Origin: Thiomicrorhabdus sp041583835
Lineage (GTDB): Bacteria; Pseudomonadota; Gammaproteobacteria; Thiomicrospirales; Thiomicrospiraceae
DNA length: 57,787 nucleotides
Assembly: GCF_041583835.1 (NCBI RefSeq)
Contig: NZ_JBFHFC010000014.1
Span: 1 to 57,787, forward strand
Reading direction: 5' to 3'
Shown: positions 18,086 to 26,431 of the stretch, in pieces
How the letters are laid out: each line of letters begins with the position of its first letter
How positions within the stretch are numbered: the stretch's first letter is position 1
Notes under the pieces: model-generated
What the model was told of the DNA's origin: nothing
Seen by the model: the letters and a program-made list of their open reading frames with translations, nothing else
Databases searched by the model: none
Program-made: the position numbers and the translations under genes

Positions 18086-18554
18086 AAATTATTCAGGTTT
18101 CAGTCCATTTGATGCCGCATGATTAACCGATTACCTTCAGCATAAATGGCTTGCTTTCCGGATCAATTATTTGATGTCGTCGAAACTTCTGGTCATTAGC
18201 TGCCGAATCTGTGAACGCTCATTGAAGATAAAACACGACTCCAATATCGAAACGGCTCTTGCCTGTACTTCTGTTCAATCTGTTAAGTTTTGCTGTATCG
18301 CCAACACCAAAGCAATTTGGCGTCTTAAACTGTCACTGCGTAGTGACAAACATAGGAAATGTGATTCAACGGAAAGAGTAAATTCCGTTTTCAAAATTAT
18401 ATGAATTTAAAAAAATGATAGGTTTGATTGTACAAAACACAGCCGAGAATACAACTAAAAAAATTATGGGATTCAACCGATTCGCGCAAATTCGGACTTA
18501 AAAATGTAGCCTGCAAAAAAGCTTCTTCTTCCGAAAAACCCCATGAAATCGACT
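18086..18554. other. Gene-free A/T-rich region upstream of the sucrose operon
   Basis: These ~470 bases lie between the sps start and the end of the MFS gene. A 77-codon plus-strand frame at 18171-18404 has rare-looking composition, no ribosome binding site and no recognisable motif, so I do not call it. The region must hold the sucrose operon promoter on the minus strand and probably the 3' end of the MFS transcript. I could not pick a convincing -35/-10 pair. Confidence 0.5.
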
Positions 18555-19775
18555 TCAATCGACATGAGCCTGAAGCAGGTTTTTACTGATACTGACGGCA
18601 AACAGCAACAGGAGTAAACCGATCAAAGAGAACATCAGTGCATAAGACACATTAGCGTACTCCCACAGCTGTCCGACGATCAGGTTACCTAGCGCCATTG
18701 CCACCGCCGTGCCCAGATAAAACACGCCGTAAGCTTTGCCTTTTCCGTAGGCGGTTTGGCCGATACGGGCACGCAAAGCATTCAAACCCGACACCATGAA
18801 AATCCCCTGAAGCACGAAAGCGATCACAATCGCCACGGTATTTTGAGAAAACAGCAAAGCAACCGACAAAACACCCGCCCACAAACTGACGACCAATAAC
18901 AACTTCGCACCATGTGAATCCAAACGCTTACCGACACGGTAACTGATCAAGGTTTGCGTCAATGCAGACACCACCAACAATAATGGCAACCATTGAGTTG
19001 CTATGCCGATTTCACTGCCGCGCATCACCATAAAAGCATCGTTAAGCATGAAAAAAACAGCCAGAAAATAAACGCCGAACCAGGCCCATAAGGTCACGTC
19101 AAACACCTGAGGGACAGACTGATTTCCGAAACGGTTTTGCTTTTTAAGCGCTTCTGAATCAGACTCGTCCACCGTATCTTTTACCGGTGTATTTAAACGC
19201 TCTTTGACGAAGAAAATCAGAATCAAAACCCCGATCACCCCCGGGATAATGGTTATTTCAAAAATGAATCGAATCCATTCAGGCGACTGCCCCAACCAGC
19301 TTAGCAATACAAAAGCAATCAAGCCGCCAACGGTCTCTCCGGCGATGTCCAGCGTTTTATGAACCCCGAATGCACGTCCCTGACTGTGTTGCTCAGCGGA
19401 GGCGGAAATCAGTACATCTTTCGGAGCGCTACGAATCGCCTTGCCTAAGCGTTCGGTCGCACTGATGGCGGCCACGCCGACCCAACTCGTTGTAAATGCA
19501 AACAACGGCTTTAGGATTGCCGACAAGCCGTAACCGGCCAACAACAAAGGTTTAGTGACTTGGAGACGGTCGCTGAGCCAACCGCCCAACCAACGAAAAA
19601 GATAGGATACCAAGGTCGTAATAGCCAAGACGTAACCAAGCTTGTCCATCCCTTGATTAAGAACCAAAACCACATAAATCGGAATCAGCGGTTTGATCAT
19701 CGCCGTCGCCAGATCGGTAAAGAAACTGACCCAACCCAGCGCCCAGATGTTACGAGAAGCTTTGAACATAGCCAT
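18555..19775 (-). CDS. MFS transporter of unknown substrate
   Basis: Twelve hydrophobic segments and the helix 2-3 loop GGWLSDRLQVTKP place this ~406-residue protein in the major facilitator superfamily. The region ISATERLGKAIRSAPKDVLI is characteristic of a poorly characterised MFS subgroup often annotated only as MFS transporter. A hydrophilic central loop (DTVDESDSEALKKQ) separates the halves. The start is uncertain: ATG 19775 and ATG 19769 are both possible and neither has a strong ribosome binding site. No neighbour clearly indicates a substrate; the sucrose operon is 470 bases away on the same strand but appears independent. Confidence 0.8.
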   Translation of the reverse strand: MAMFKASRNIWALGWVSFFTDLATAMIKPLIPIYVVLVLNQGMDKLGYVLAITTLVSYLFRWLGGWLSDRLQVTKPLLLAGYGLSAILKPLFAFTTSWVGVAAISATERLGKAIRSAPKDVLISASAEQHSQGRAFGVHKTLDIAGETVGGLIAFVLLSWLGQSPEWIRFIFEITIIPGVIGVLILIFFVKERLNTPVKDTVDESDSEALKKQNRFGNQSVPQVFDVTLWAWFGVYFLAVFFMLNDAFMVMRGSEIGIATQWLPLLLVVSALTQTLISYRVGKRLDSHGAKLLLVVSLWAGVLSVALLFSQNTVAIVIAFVLQGIFMVSGLNALRARIGQTAYGKGKAYGVFYLGTAVAMALGNLIVGQLWEYANVSYALMFSLIGLLLLLFAVSISKNLLQAHVD

Positions 19776-19910
19776 CACTTTGTATTTAGAAAACAGCAAG
19801 CCCTATATGAATCAATGCCTCTATCAAAACGAATATAGAAGGCCGAAAAGTTTTCAAAACATCATACAACGAACGACGGTGATGACAACGACAATATCCG
19901 TTAATATCCG

Positions 19911-20555
19911 TTAGAATGCCGGATCGATGTTTCCGCCGATACTGCTATTACAACGGAACCAACCGGCAATACTGACTCTTGGATGATGTGTGACCAACAC
20001 CTCATGCGGAATTTGCTCGCTCATGAAAATCGCCAACTTACCCATTTCCGGAGTGACAACCGCCAACTTCGCACTGGAATCCTCATTATAAAGAATCAAT
20101 TCTCCGCCCCACTCCGGCTGCCAATCGGGATTCAAATAAAGCACGGTGGTCACCATACGATTGGCGCGGCCGCGAAAGCTGTCTAAATGTTTCTTATAAA
20201 AATCGCCTTGCTTATACACTGCAAAATGACATTCGTACTCGAACAACCCTAAAAACAAAGCTTGGTTGAGTTGATACTGCAACTGTGCCATCTGCTGAAG
20301 ATAAACGTTTTGTGCGACGGTCAAACCGTCAATCCACTTGATCTGGTCGCGCCGGATATCTTTATTCAGTTGGTGTACGTCTCCCCGACCGATCCCGGCA
20401 CGCTGCAACTCGCCTTCTTCATCATAGGTTTCGACCTCTTCCAACAACGCTTGGCACAGTTCGTCGGAAACCGCATTAGGCCATTCAAACCAACCTTGTT
20501 CAACCAAGGCATCCAATAATTGATCAACGATTTTAGGGGTTAAATCCAATGACAT
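19911..20555 (-). CDS. 2-oxoglutarate/Fe(II) oxygenase, prolyl-4-hydroxylase-like
   Basis: Double-stranded beta-helix dioxygenase of the Sm-20/PKHD type. The iron ligands are in YKKHLDSFRG (His and Asp) and SEQIPHEVL (distal His), and the 2-oxoglutarate-binding Arg is in HPRVSIAGWFR. The core TTVLYLNPDWQPEWGGELIL is typical of the family. I chose ATG 20555 because GAGGTG lies seven bases upstream; a GTG two codons earlier is less likely. Length is 214 residues. Substrate is unknown: bacterial relatives hydroxylate prolines in translation factors or proteins of the surface. It stands alone between unrelated genes. Confidence 0.87.
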   Translation of the reverse strand: MSLDLTPKIVDQLLDALVEQGWFEWPNAVSDELCQALLEEVETYDEEGELQRAGIGRGDVHQLNKDIRRDQIKWIDGLTVAQNVYLQQMAQLQYQLNQALFLGLFEYECHFAVYKQGDFYKKHLDSFRGRANRMVTTVLYLNPDWQPEWGGELILYNEDSSAKLAVVTPEMGKLAIFMSEQIPHEVLVTHHPRVSIAGWFRCNSSIGGNIDPAF

Positions 20556-20733
20556 GCGCACACCTCAAATTAGAGCGCGCGGATTATCCCTCCAAGTCTT
20601 TCTTTTAGCAATAAAAATTAGCAAAATCGGTCGAATAAAAACAGGAGCATTTCAAGCCAATTTATTAACAAGAAAATAAATGAAAATGGTGTGTGATTTC
20701 AAAAGGCGGAAAAGACAAACTCAAAGAACGGAA

Positions 20734-22746
20734 CTAAAGGCTAAGCCGGGGAATCGGGGCATCCATCGTTGCGGCAATCGCAAGAATCAATTCGCGCTCT
20801 ACCTCGGCAATCTGACCGTCGTATTGCGCACAAACAACCAGGCCTTGCAGAATCCGGTCTTTTAATTCCAAAGAACAATGCGCCAGCTTTTCAGTGGCAC
20901 GGTCAAAGTCGTTTGCCGAATAGGACTGTACTTTCGCCATTCTTTCAAAAGACAACCCAACCTTTTCCATCCCTTTACGGTAGGCCTGTTCGATCCGTTC
21001 TTGCCGTTCGGCATCATGACCGTAATGCGCCAGCATCGACATCAACAACTGCACTTCAATCGCAACGGCATTGATTTTACGGTAGCGGATTTTACGGGCC
21101 TTACTGAATCCGAAATGCACATCCAAAAAGTGCGTCACCAAACGATATAACGTCTGCTCGTAAATATCCGCCTGATGATCCAATTGAATAATTTCATCCA
21201 TCAGGGTTTTAAAACGCGCATATTGCGGTTCGGAAAGCGATTTTAAAGACGGCATCGCCATTTCAACCAAAGGCAATTCATCTTCCAAGCCGATTTTCTG
21301 CAGTCGTAGAAAAAGCGCCGCCACGCTGCCTTTCAAACCTTTAAAGTCAGCCGCATCCAACAACGTCGAAACGTCCTTATCCAGCACCCTCTCCGGAGAT
21401 GCATTTACCGATTGCATCACAGACTTGGATCGCGATTCTCCCCTTTCCTGACCGCTTTGTTTTGGCGGGCGAAGCAGTAACGCCACCACTAAGGCAACCG
21501 CCTCGTTAGGCTCCTGTATTTGCTCGAGCAACAGTCCATATTCGGTTGTGGCGTCGGAAATAATTTCGGATTCGGAGTCCGTCTTAAGCTCGGGCGTCAA
21601 ACTATCGCCAAGCACCGCTGCGGTCGCCAAAGTTTGCATGAATTTCTCGGCACTCGGCGTGCTTTCAGCTTTCTCTTGCGCTGTCGGCTGTGCTTGAGGC
21701 GGGATTGGTAATAGATACTCGCCGTCCCAACCCGGTTCCAATAATCGAATTCGCTCTTCCAGAGGAGGATGGGTGGCAAACATGAAATTGAAATAGCTGT
21801 CGAACACCTGACCAAAAAACAGATGGGTCACTTGAGAGGTGTCGGTTTTGCTCAATCGGGAACCGTACGCTTCACCGCCAATGACCTTTAGCGCATCGGC
21901 CACGGCTTCCGGGTTGCGCGTAAACTGCACTGCCGATGCGTCGGCAAGGTATTCGCGTTGTCGACTCACCGCAGCCTGGATGATTCGTCCGAACAGCACA
22001 CCAATCCAGCCGATCAAACGTAAAACGATTCCGGCCAAAATGATCGCTCCCGATCCTTTACCGCTTGAACGGCGTCGGGAGCCGAAAGAACGGCTGGAAG
22101 CCCGAGTACTTTGAGTGAAAATACGGCCGATGATGCCGACGAACTCAATCCCGGTAATGAGCATGATCAGTTTAATATTAAGGCGCATATCGCCGTTCAG
22201 GATATGACTGAACTCGTGACCGACAACCCCTTGCAACTGGGCGCGATTGAGTTTTTCGATCGCCCCCTGTGTTAAACCGATGATCGCATCGGTCGGCGTC
22301 AAACCGGCGGCAAAAGCATTGATCGCGGTTTCGTCGGGAAGAATATAGACTTCGGGAACCGGCATGCCCGAAGCAATCGCCATCTCTTCCACCACATTCA
22401 AAATCTTACGTTCGTTGAAGTCGGAGGTATTGGGCTGAATCTTTCGACCGCCCAAGGAAAGCGCCACGACACGTCCACCCTTGGAAAGTTCACGCCCCTT
22501 AACATAAGAGCTGATCAGCGCCCCCAAAAGAATGAACGCCGCCACGCCGGCAAACAGCCAATAGTCATTGGCCGTCAAACTGTAAAATTCAGAACCGCGC
22601 GGCAAAGACTGAAAACCGAGCATGCGCAGCAGAACCAACAATACCCAACTGCTGATAACGGTTAAAGCCGTCAAAGACAGCACATAAACCAAAATCAGCC
22701 AGCGAGTGCTTTTACGGGCGCGATCTTGCGAGGCGTAAAAATTCAT
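20734..22746 (-). CDS. M48-family membrane metallopeptidase (HtpX-like) with long C-terminal extension
   Basis: Two N-terminal membrane helices precede an M48 zinc protease core with GVVGHEFSHILNGDMRLN (HExxH near residues 177-181); the third zinc ligand is probably the Glu in SRQREYLADASAVQFTRNPEA. Two further hydrophobic segments follow the active site. Residues ~350-670 form a soluble extension, and its end (VVCAQYDGQIAEVERELILA) resembles TerB-like helical domains. It is preceded by lemA with a gap of 32 bases, a pairing seen in many bacteria. The likely role is membrane-protein quality control. HtpX itself ends near residue 290, so the extension is the distinguishing feature. Confidence 0.9.
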   Translation of the reverse strand: MNFYASQDRARKSTRWLILVYVLSLTALTVISSWVLLVLLRMLGFQSLPRGSEFYSLTANDYWLFAGVAAFILLGALISSYVKGRELSKGGRVVALSLGGRKIQPNTSDFNERKILNVVEEMAIASGMPVPEVYILPDETAINAFAAGLTPTDAIIGLTQGAIEKLNRAQLQGVVGHEFSHILNGDMRLNIKLIMLITGIEFVGIIGRIFTQSTRASSRSFGSRRRSSGKGSGAIILAGIVLRLIGWIGVLFGRIIQAAVSRQREYLADASAVQFTRNPEAVADALKVIGGEAYGSRLSKTDTSQVTHLFFGQVFDSYFNFMFATHPPLEERIRLLEPGWDGEYLLPIPPQAQPTAQEKAESTPSAEKFMQTLATAAVLGDSLTPELKTDSESEIISDATTEYGLLLEQIQEPNEAVALVVALLLRPPKQSGQERGESRSKSVMQSVNASPERVLDKDVSTLLDAADFKGLKGSVAALFLRLQKIGLEDELPLVEMAMPSLKSLSEPQYARFKTLMDEIIQLDHQADIYEQTLYRLVTHFLDVHFGFSKARKIRYRKINAVAIEVQLLMSMLAHYGHDAERQERIEQAYRKGMEKVGLSFERMAKVQSYSANDFDRATEKLAHCSLELKDRILQGLVVCAQYDGQIAEVERELILAIAATMDAPIPRLSL

Positions 22747-22778
22747 GGCCGCAACCGTTCAATCGACAACCTGCCGGA

Positions 22779-23375
22779 TTAGAAAGCGACTTTCGGCGCT
22801 TGTTGAATCTGCTCGCTGTCGGCAAATTCCAATAACTCGGCATCTCTCGGATGTCCGAAAACCGGTGCGAAAAGAATCGGCGGAAAACTCTGACGATAAG
22901 TGTTGTAAGCCATAACCGAATCGTTAAATGCCTGACGGGCAAATGCCACGCGGTTTTCGGTGGTGCTGAGCTCTTCGGTCAACTGCATCATATTTTCATT
23001 GGTCTTGAGATTGGGATAGGCTTCCATCACCACGTTCAAACGAGACAAAGCACCGCCCAATATCCCTTCCGCCTGAGAGAGATGTTGAATCGCGGAAGCT
23101 TCCCCGGGATTAGCGGCGGCCGCTTTCAGAAAAGCCGCTGCTTCGTTACGCGCCGCCACGACCGCTTCAAGCGTTTCACGCTCGTGAGCCATCGCTTTCT
23201 TCGCAACTTCAATCAAGTTGGGAATCAAATCGTAACGACGTTTAAGTTGAACCTCGATCTGAGCAAAACTGTTTTGAAAACGGTTTTTCAACGTCACAAG
23301 CGTGTTGTAGATATTAATTAAATAAATAATCAATAAAACGATCAGCGCTAAAATCACAATCAATGCCGTACCCAT
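22779..23375 (-). CDS. lemA: LemA family protein
   Basis: Single N-terminal membrane helix (ALIVILALIVLLIIYLINIY) followed by a helical bundle with the family signature LKNRFQNSFAQIEVQLKRR and YDLIPNLIEVAKKAMAHE, then AVVAARNEAA. The start is ATG 23375 because AAGGAG lies six bases upstream; an in-frame start 14 codons earlier would add only a Lys/Arg-rich stretch. Length is then 198 residues, normal for LemA. Function is unknown, but genes of this family commonly precede M48 peptidases, as here, suggesting a joint membrane complex. The C-terminus carries RQSFPPILFAPVFGH, also common in the family. Confidence 0.93.
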   Translation of the reverse strand: MGTALIVILALIVLLIIYLINIYNTLVTLKNRFQNSFAQIEVQLKRRYDLIPNLIEVAKKAMAHERETLEAVVAARNEAAAFLKAAAANPGEASAIQHLSQAEGILGGALSRLNVVMEAYPNLKTNENMMQLTEELSTTENRVAFARQAFNDSVMAYNTYRQSFPPILFAPVFGHPRDAELLEFADSEQIQQAPKVAF

Positions 23376-23718
23376 AACCACTCCTTTTCGCCGTTTTTTT
23401 TTGAAAGCCTTCGCCAAAACCTAACCGGTCCGCTCAAATCGTTTTCGGTTAGGCTGTCTCTCTGTCCGAGGTTTTCATCTCGATGTTCAATATACAAGAA
23501 ATTCATCTAAAGACAAATCGCATCGATCCCTCAACCCCCGTAAAAAACAAATTCTTAAGTTCGTCGACGACAAATCAAACCGAAAAATTAACTTCAATCC
23601 GGGTTTTATCTTTATTTAAGGGGTTTAGAGCGAATGAAAAAACACTATAATGAAAAAACCTAAATTCATTTATCGACTGCGCGGCTTTGTCGGCACAGCT
23701 ACAACGAGGTAACTAAAT
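23376..23718. other. Divergent intergenic region lemA / SYLF gene
   Basis: About 340 bases between divergent starts. No credible reading frame. The right half contains the TATAAT-like promoter described separately, and GAGGT before the ATG at 23719. Confidence 0.5.
23623..23651 (+). promoter_or_regulatory. Candidate sigma-70 promoter of the SYLF gene
   Basis: A perfect TATAAT lies at 23646-23651; 17 bases upstream the -35 position reads GTTTAG, a weak match. The start codon is about 65 bases downstream. Confidence 0.4.
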
Positions 23719-24288
23719 ATGTCTAAGTTGATCAATGCCATCCTACTGAGTGCTTTTGCATGGCTATTCATCGTACCGTCGGCGCACGCCGATGCTTACA
23801 ACGATACCGTTAATCGCTTCCATAAAGCCAACCAATCCAAAGACTTCTTTAAGGACGCTTACGGATTTGCGGTTTTCCCGACCGTAGGTAAAGCGGGGAT
23901 CGGAATCGGCGGCGCTTACGGTGAAGGACGTGTTTACCGCGGGTTGAAACACGTCGGCGATACCACGGTCACTCAATTGAGTATCGGTTTTCAGCTAGGC
24001 GGCCAAGCATACAGCCAGATCATTTTCTTTCAAGACAAGCGTGCCTTCGACGAATTCACCAGCGGCAGCTTTGAATTCTCGGCTCAAGCGAGTGCTGCGA
24101 TCATAACGGCCGGCGCGACGGCAGAAGCGTCTACCAAAGGGGCCAGCGCTTCCGCCGGATTGACTCAAGACAGCAACACCAGCGAAGGCCAATACTATAA
24201 AGGCATGGCGGCTTTCATTATCATCAAAGGTGGTTTGATGTACGAAGCATCAATTTCTGGACAACGATTCAGTTACACACCTAAGTAA
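23719..24288 (+). CDS. SYLF (YSC84) domain lipid-binding protein, exported
   Basis: A Sec signal peptide (ending PSAHADA) leads into a ~160-residue SYLF domain. Recognisable pieces are FAVFPTVGKAGIGIGGAYGE, QLSIGFQLGGQAYSQIIFFQ and the AQASAAIITAGATAEAS segment. The family (Ysc84, SH3YL1 and bacterial exported forms) binds phosphoinositides or other lipids; the bacterial function is unknown and it is often annotated as a lipid-binding or YSC84-related protein. GAGGT precedes the ATG. A terminator follows directly, so the gene is monocistronic. Confidence 0.88.
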   Translation: MSKLINAILLSAFAWLFIVPSAHADAYNDTVNRFHKANQSKDFFKDAYGFAVFPTVGKAGIGIGGAYGEGRVYRGLKHVGDTTVTQLSIGFQLGGQAYSQIIFFQDKRAFDEFTSGSFEFSAQASAAIITAGATAEASTKGASASAGLTQDSNTSEGQYYKGMAAFIIIKGGLMYEASISGQRFSYTPK

Positions 24289-24307
24289 TAGTAGACAACC
24301 AAATTTT

Positions 24308-24330
24308 AAAGGGCTGACCAGCCCTTTTTT
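24308..24330 (+). terminator. Rho-independent terminator after the SYLF gene
   Basis: AAAGGGCT - GACC - AGCCCTTT followed by a run of T. It starts 20 bases after the stop codon. Confidence 0.9.
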
Positions 24331-24447
24331 ATCGTTAAAAACAATGATTTGCGAGCGAGACGGCCATAGAAAATGCCGTTTCCAATTCAGAAATGAACAC
24401 CCTCGCCAATCGAACGCTTTAGCGTCCAATAACAGAAAGAGAAATTT

Positions 24448-24786
24448 ATGGATTTTAGTTTTGTCACCGATTTCTTAAACATAATCGCAGGCTGGATGAA
24501 ACCTTACTTAGGGGAAATCGGGCTATCAATGGCCGCCACCCTTTTGGTTATATACGGCGACGACATCACCAATCTTGTCAAACGCCAGATAGGTTCTCTG
24601 CAATTCTTCTTGAAAATCACGCTATTTGTACTGTTCTGCGCTTTCGGTTTTGCGCTGATCACCTCGTTTATTACTCCGTTATTAGTAAACCTGTTACGGG
24701 ATATAAACGACGCCTGGCTACCAATCGTGATTATCGGCGGATTCTACCTGATCGGCTTAGGGGCCCAGAAGAAAGGCATGATTTAA
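24448..24786 (+). CDS. Small inner-membrane protein, DUF3392-like
   Basis: A 112-residue protein with three hydrophobic stretches (from about residues 24-36, 50-72 and 86-104). The pattern SMAATLLVIYGDDITNLVKRQ after the first amphipathic stretch and the closing GFYLIGLGAQKKG match what I recall of the DUF3392 family of gammaproteobacteria, function unknown. An AGAGAAA stretch gives only a weak ribosome binding site. It is followed by a bidirectional terminator and convergent with ppiC. Confidence 0.65.
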   Translation: MDFSFVTDFLNIIAGWMKPYLGEIGLSMAATLLVIYGDDITNLVKRQIGSLQFFLKITLFVLFCAFGFALITSFITPLLVNLLRDINDAWLPIVIIGGFYLIGLGAQKKGMI

Positions 24787-24835
24787 TTCTGAACCGCTAA
24801 TCTCGTAATTCGGGCATAGTCACTGAATTACAGGC

Positions 24836-24878
24836 AAAAAAAAGCCCAAAACCGTTGTTTACCGTTTTGGGCTTTTTG
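24836..24878. terminator. Bidirectional terminator between the DUF3392-like gene and ppiC
   Basis: AAGCCCAAAAC and GTTTTGGGCTT form a stem flanked by an A run on the left and a T run on the right, so it can terminate transcripts from both strands. It sits between two convergent stop codons. Confidence 0.9.
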
Positions 24879-24928
24879 CTTTTCAGACACCGTATGCCGA
24901 ATGTCTGATTCAACCATCAACAAATCGA

Positions 24929-25207
24929 TTAGCTGCGGCTGGTCACTTGTAGCAAGTGGTAACCGAATTGCGTCTTAACCGGGCCTTCAACCGAACCCAC
25001 TTCCGCACTGAATACCACTTTATCAAATTCCGGCACCATCATTCCCGGTCCGAACTGACCTAGATCACCGCCGCTACGGCCGGAAGGACAATTTGAATGC
25101 TCCTTAGCCAACTCTGCAAAATCGGCACCGTTGGCGATTTGCTCTTTCAATTCATTACACTGTTCTTCGGTATCTACCAAAATATGACGCGCCGTCGCTA
25201 AAGTCAT
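24929..25207 (-). CDS. ppiC: Peptidyl-prolyl cis-trans isomerase C (parvulin)
   Basis: Stand-alone cytoplasmic parvulin of 92 residues, the size of E. coli PpiC. The core pattern ARHILVDTEEQCNELK, then FAELAKEHSNCPSGRSGGDL, GQFGPGMMVPEFDKVVF and KTQFGYHLLQV covers the whole rotamase domain, with no signal peptide. AAGGAA lies just upstream of the ATG. It is monocistronic and shares a terminator with the gene opposite. Confidence 0.95.
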   Translation of the reverse strand: MTLATARHILVDTEEQCNELKEQIANGADFAELAKEHSNCPSGRSGGDLGQFGPGMMVPEFDKVVFSAEVGSVEGPVKTQFGYHLLQVTSRS

Positions 25208-25329
25208 GCTATTTCCTTCATTATCAAATTATCGTAATCAATCGCAGGATTGTATCCTACAGATAGGCTATATGTAGAGACATTTTCCATTACTTTCAAC
25301 CCCTTTTAGGGTGTTTTTCCGCTTTTTTA

Positions 25330-25358
25330 TGACGTAAATGCACGCGCTCATTTATAAT
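25330..25358 (+). promoter_or_regulatory. Candidate promoter of the mevalonate genes, implying a leaderless start
   Basis: A perfect TATAAT at 25353-25358 lies only seven bases before the ATG at 25366, with a weak -35 (TGACGT, 25330-25335) 17 bases upstream. Transcription from this site would begin at about the A of the ATG. Confidence 0.5.
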
Positions 25359-25365
25359 AGCGCTT

Positions 25366-26430
25366 ATGAAAAAATCGATGCAATCTTCCAATACCGCTTA
25401 CGCCTCTATTCCGATGGAATCCGTGGGGCCGTTTAAACTGATCGGCGACGTCGAAACCGATGATCTGATGGTGCCGATGGCGACCTACGAATCGCCACTT
25501 TGGCCTTCCGTGGCGCGTGGAGCTCGGGTCTCGGCAAGAGCAGGCGGCATTCGCGTTACGGTCGTCGACGAACGTATGACACGCTCAATCTTATTGGAAG
25601 CGCCACATGCCGGAGTCGCGTCCCTGCGCTTGCAGCAAATTCAAAGCCGTCATGCAGACCTTCAACAAGTGGTATCGCAGAGCAGCCGATTTGCCAAACT
25701 GATCGACACCCATTTTCAGGTTGTCGGTAATTTGATCTATCTGCGTTTGGAGTTCACCACCGGCGACGCTTCCGGACACAATATGGTAACGAATGCGGCG
25801 GACAAGATTATCCCGTGGATTCTGAATGAATACGAAGACCTAAAATACGTTTCCATCTCCGCCAACTATTGCACCGATAAAAAAGTATCGGCCGTCAACG
25901 GCATACTGGGACGCGGTAAATACGTGGTCTGCGAAACCACCATTTCACGCAAACTCTGCCAGCGTTATTTGAAAACCACGCCGGAAGCGATTGTTGACCT
26001 GCACATCAAAAAAGACCTGATCGGCAGCATTGTTTCCGGCGGCTTGCGTAGCGCCAATGCTCATGTGGCCAATATGCTGTTGGGCTTTTATCTGGCGACC
26101 GGCCAGGATGCCGCCAATATCGTCGAAGGCTCCCAAGCGATCAACCATGTAGAAGTGAATGCCGAGGGCGATCTCTACTTTTCCACGACATTGCCCAACC
26201 TGATCGTCGGTAGCGTCGGTAACGGTAAAGGACTGGATTTCGTCTTAGAGAATCTGCAACAGCTTGGGTGTGCCAATCCGGATGTCGAACCGGGCGTGAA
26301 TTCGCGCCGTCTCGCTTGTATTGCCGGAGCGACCGCTTTATGCGGCGAACTGTCCTTGCTGGCGGCACAGACCAATCCCGGAGAATTAATGGAAGCCCAC
26401 ATCAAGCTCGAACGCGCGGAAAAAGCCTAG
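25366..26430 (+). CDS. mvaA: 3-hydroxy-3-methylglutaryl-CoA reductase
   Basis: Reduces HMG-CoA to mevalonate, the committed step of the pathway. Catalytic elements are visible: TGDASGHNMVTNAAD (cofactor and substrate site), Lys in NYCTDKKVSAVNG (near 172), Asp in TGQDAANIVEGSQ (near 247) and the terminal His of MEAHIKLER (near 344). Length is 354 residues. The segment LPNLIVGSVGNG is also family-typical. No ribosome binding site precedes ATG 25366 and a TATAAT lies seven bases upstream, so the start could be leaderless or one of the later methionines (25378, 25414). First gene of the mevalonate set, one base before the isomerase gene. Confidence 0.95.
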   Translation: MKKSMQSSNTAYASIPMESVGPFKLIGDVETDDLMVPMATYESPLWPSVARGARVSARAGGIRVTVVDERMTRSILLEAPHAGVASLRLQQIQSRHADLQQVVSQSSRFAKLIDTHFQVVGNLIYLRLEFTTGDASGHNMVTNAADKIIPWILNEYEDLKYVSISANYCTDKKVSAVNGILGRGKYVVCETTISRKLCQRYLKTTPEAIVDLHIKKDLIGSIVSGGLRSANAHVANMLLGFYLATGQDAANIVEGSQAINHVEVNAEGDLYFSTTLPNLIVGSVGNGKGLDFVLENLQQLGCANPDVEPGVNSRRLACIAGATALCGELSLLAAQTNPGELMEAHIKLERAEKA

Positions 26431-26431
26431 C

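Noticed and set aside
18171..18404. Possible 77-residue gene upstream of sps
   Set aside because: No ribosome binding site, odd Cys/Ser/Lys-rich composition, no known motif; treated as non-coding.
19893..19913. Direct repeat AATATCCGTT/AATATCCGTT between the oxygenase and the MFS gene
   Set aside because: Only two short copies; no evidence for a site or mobile element.
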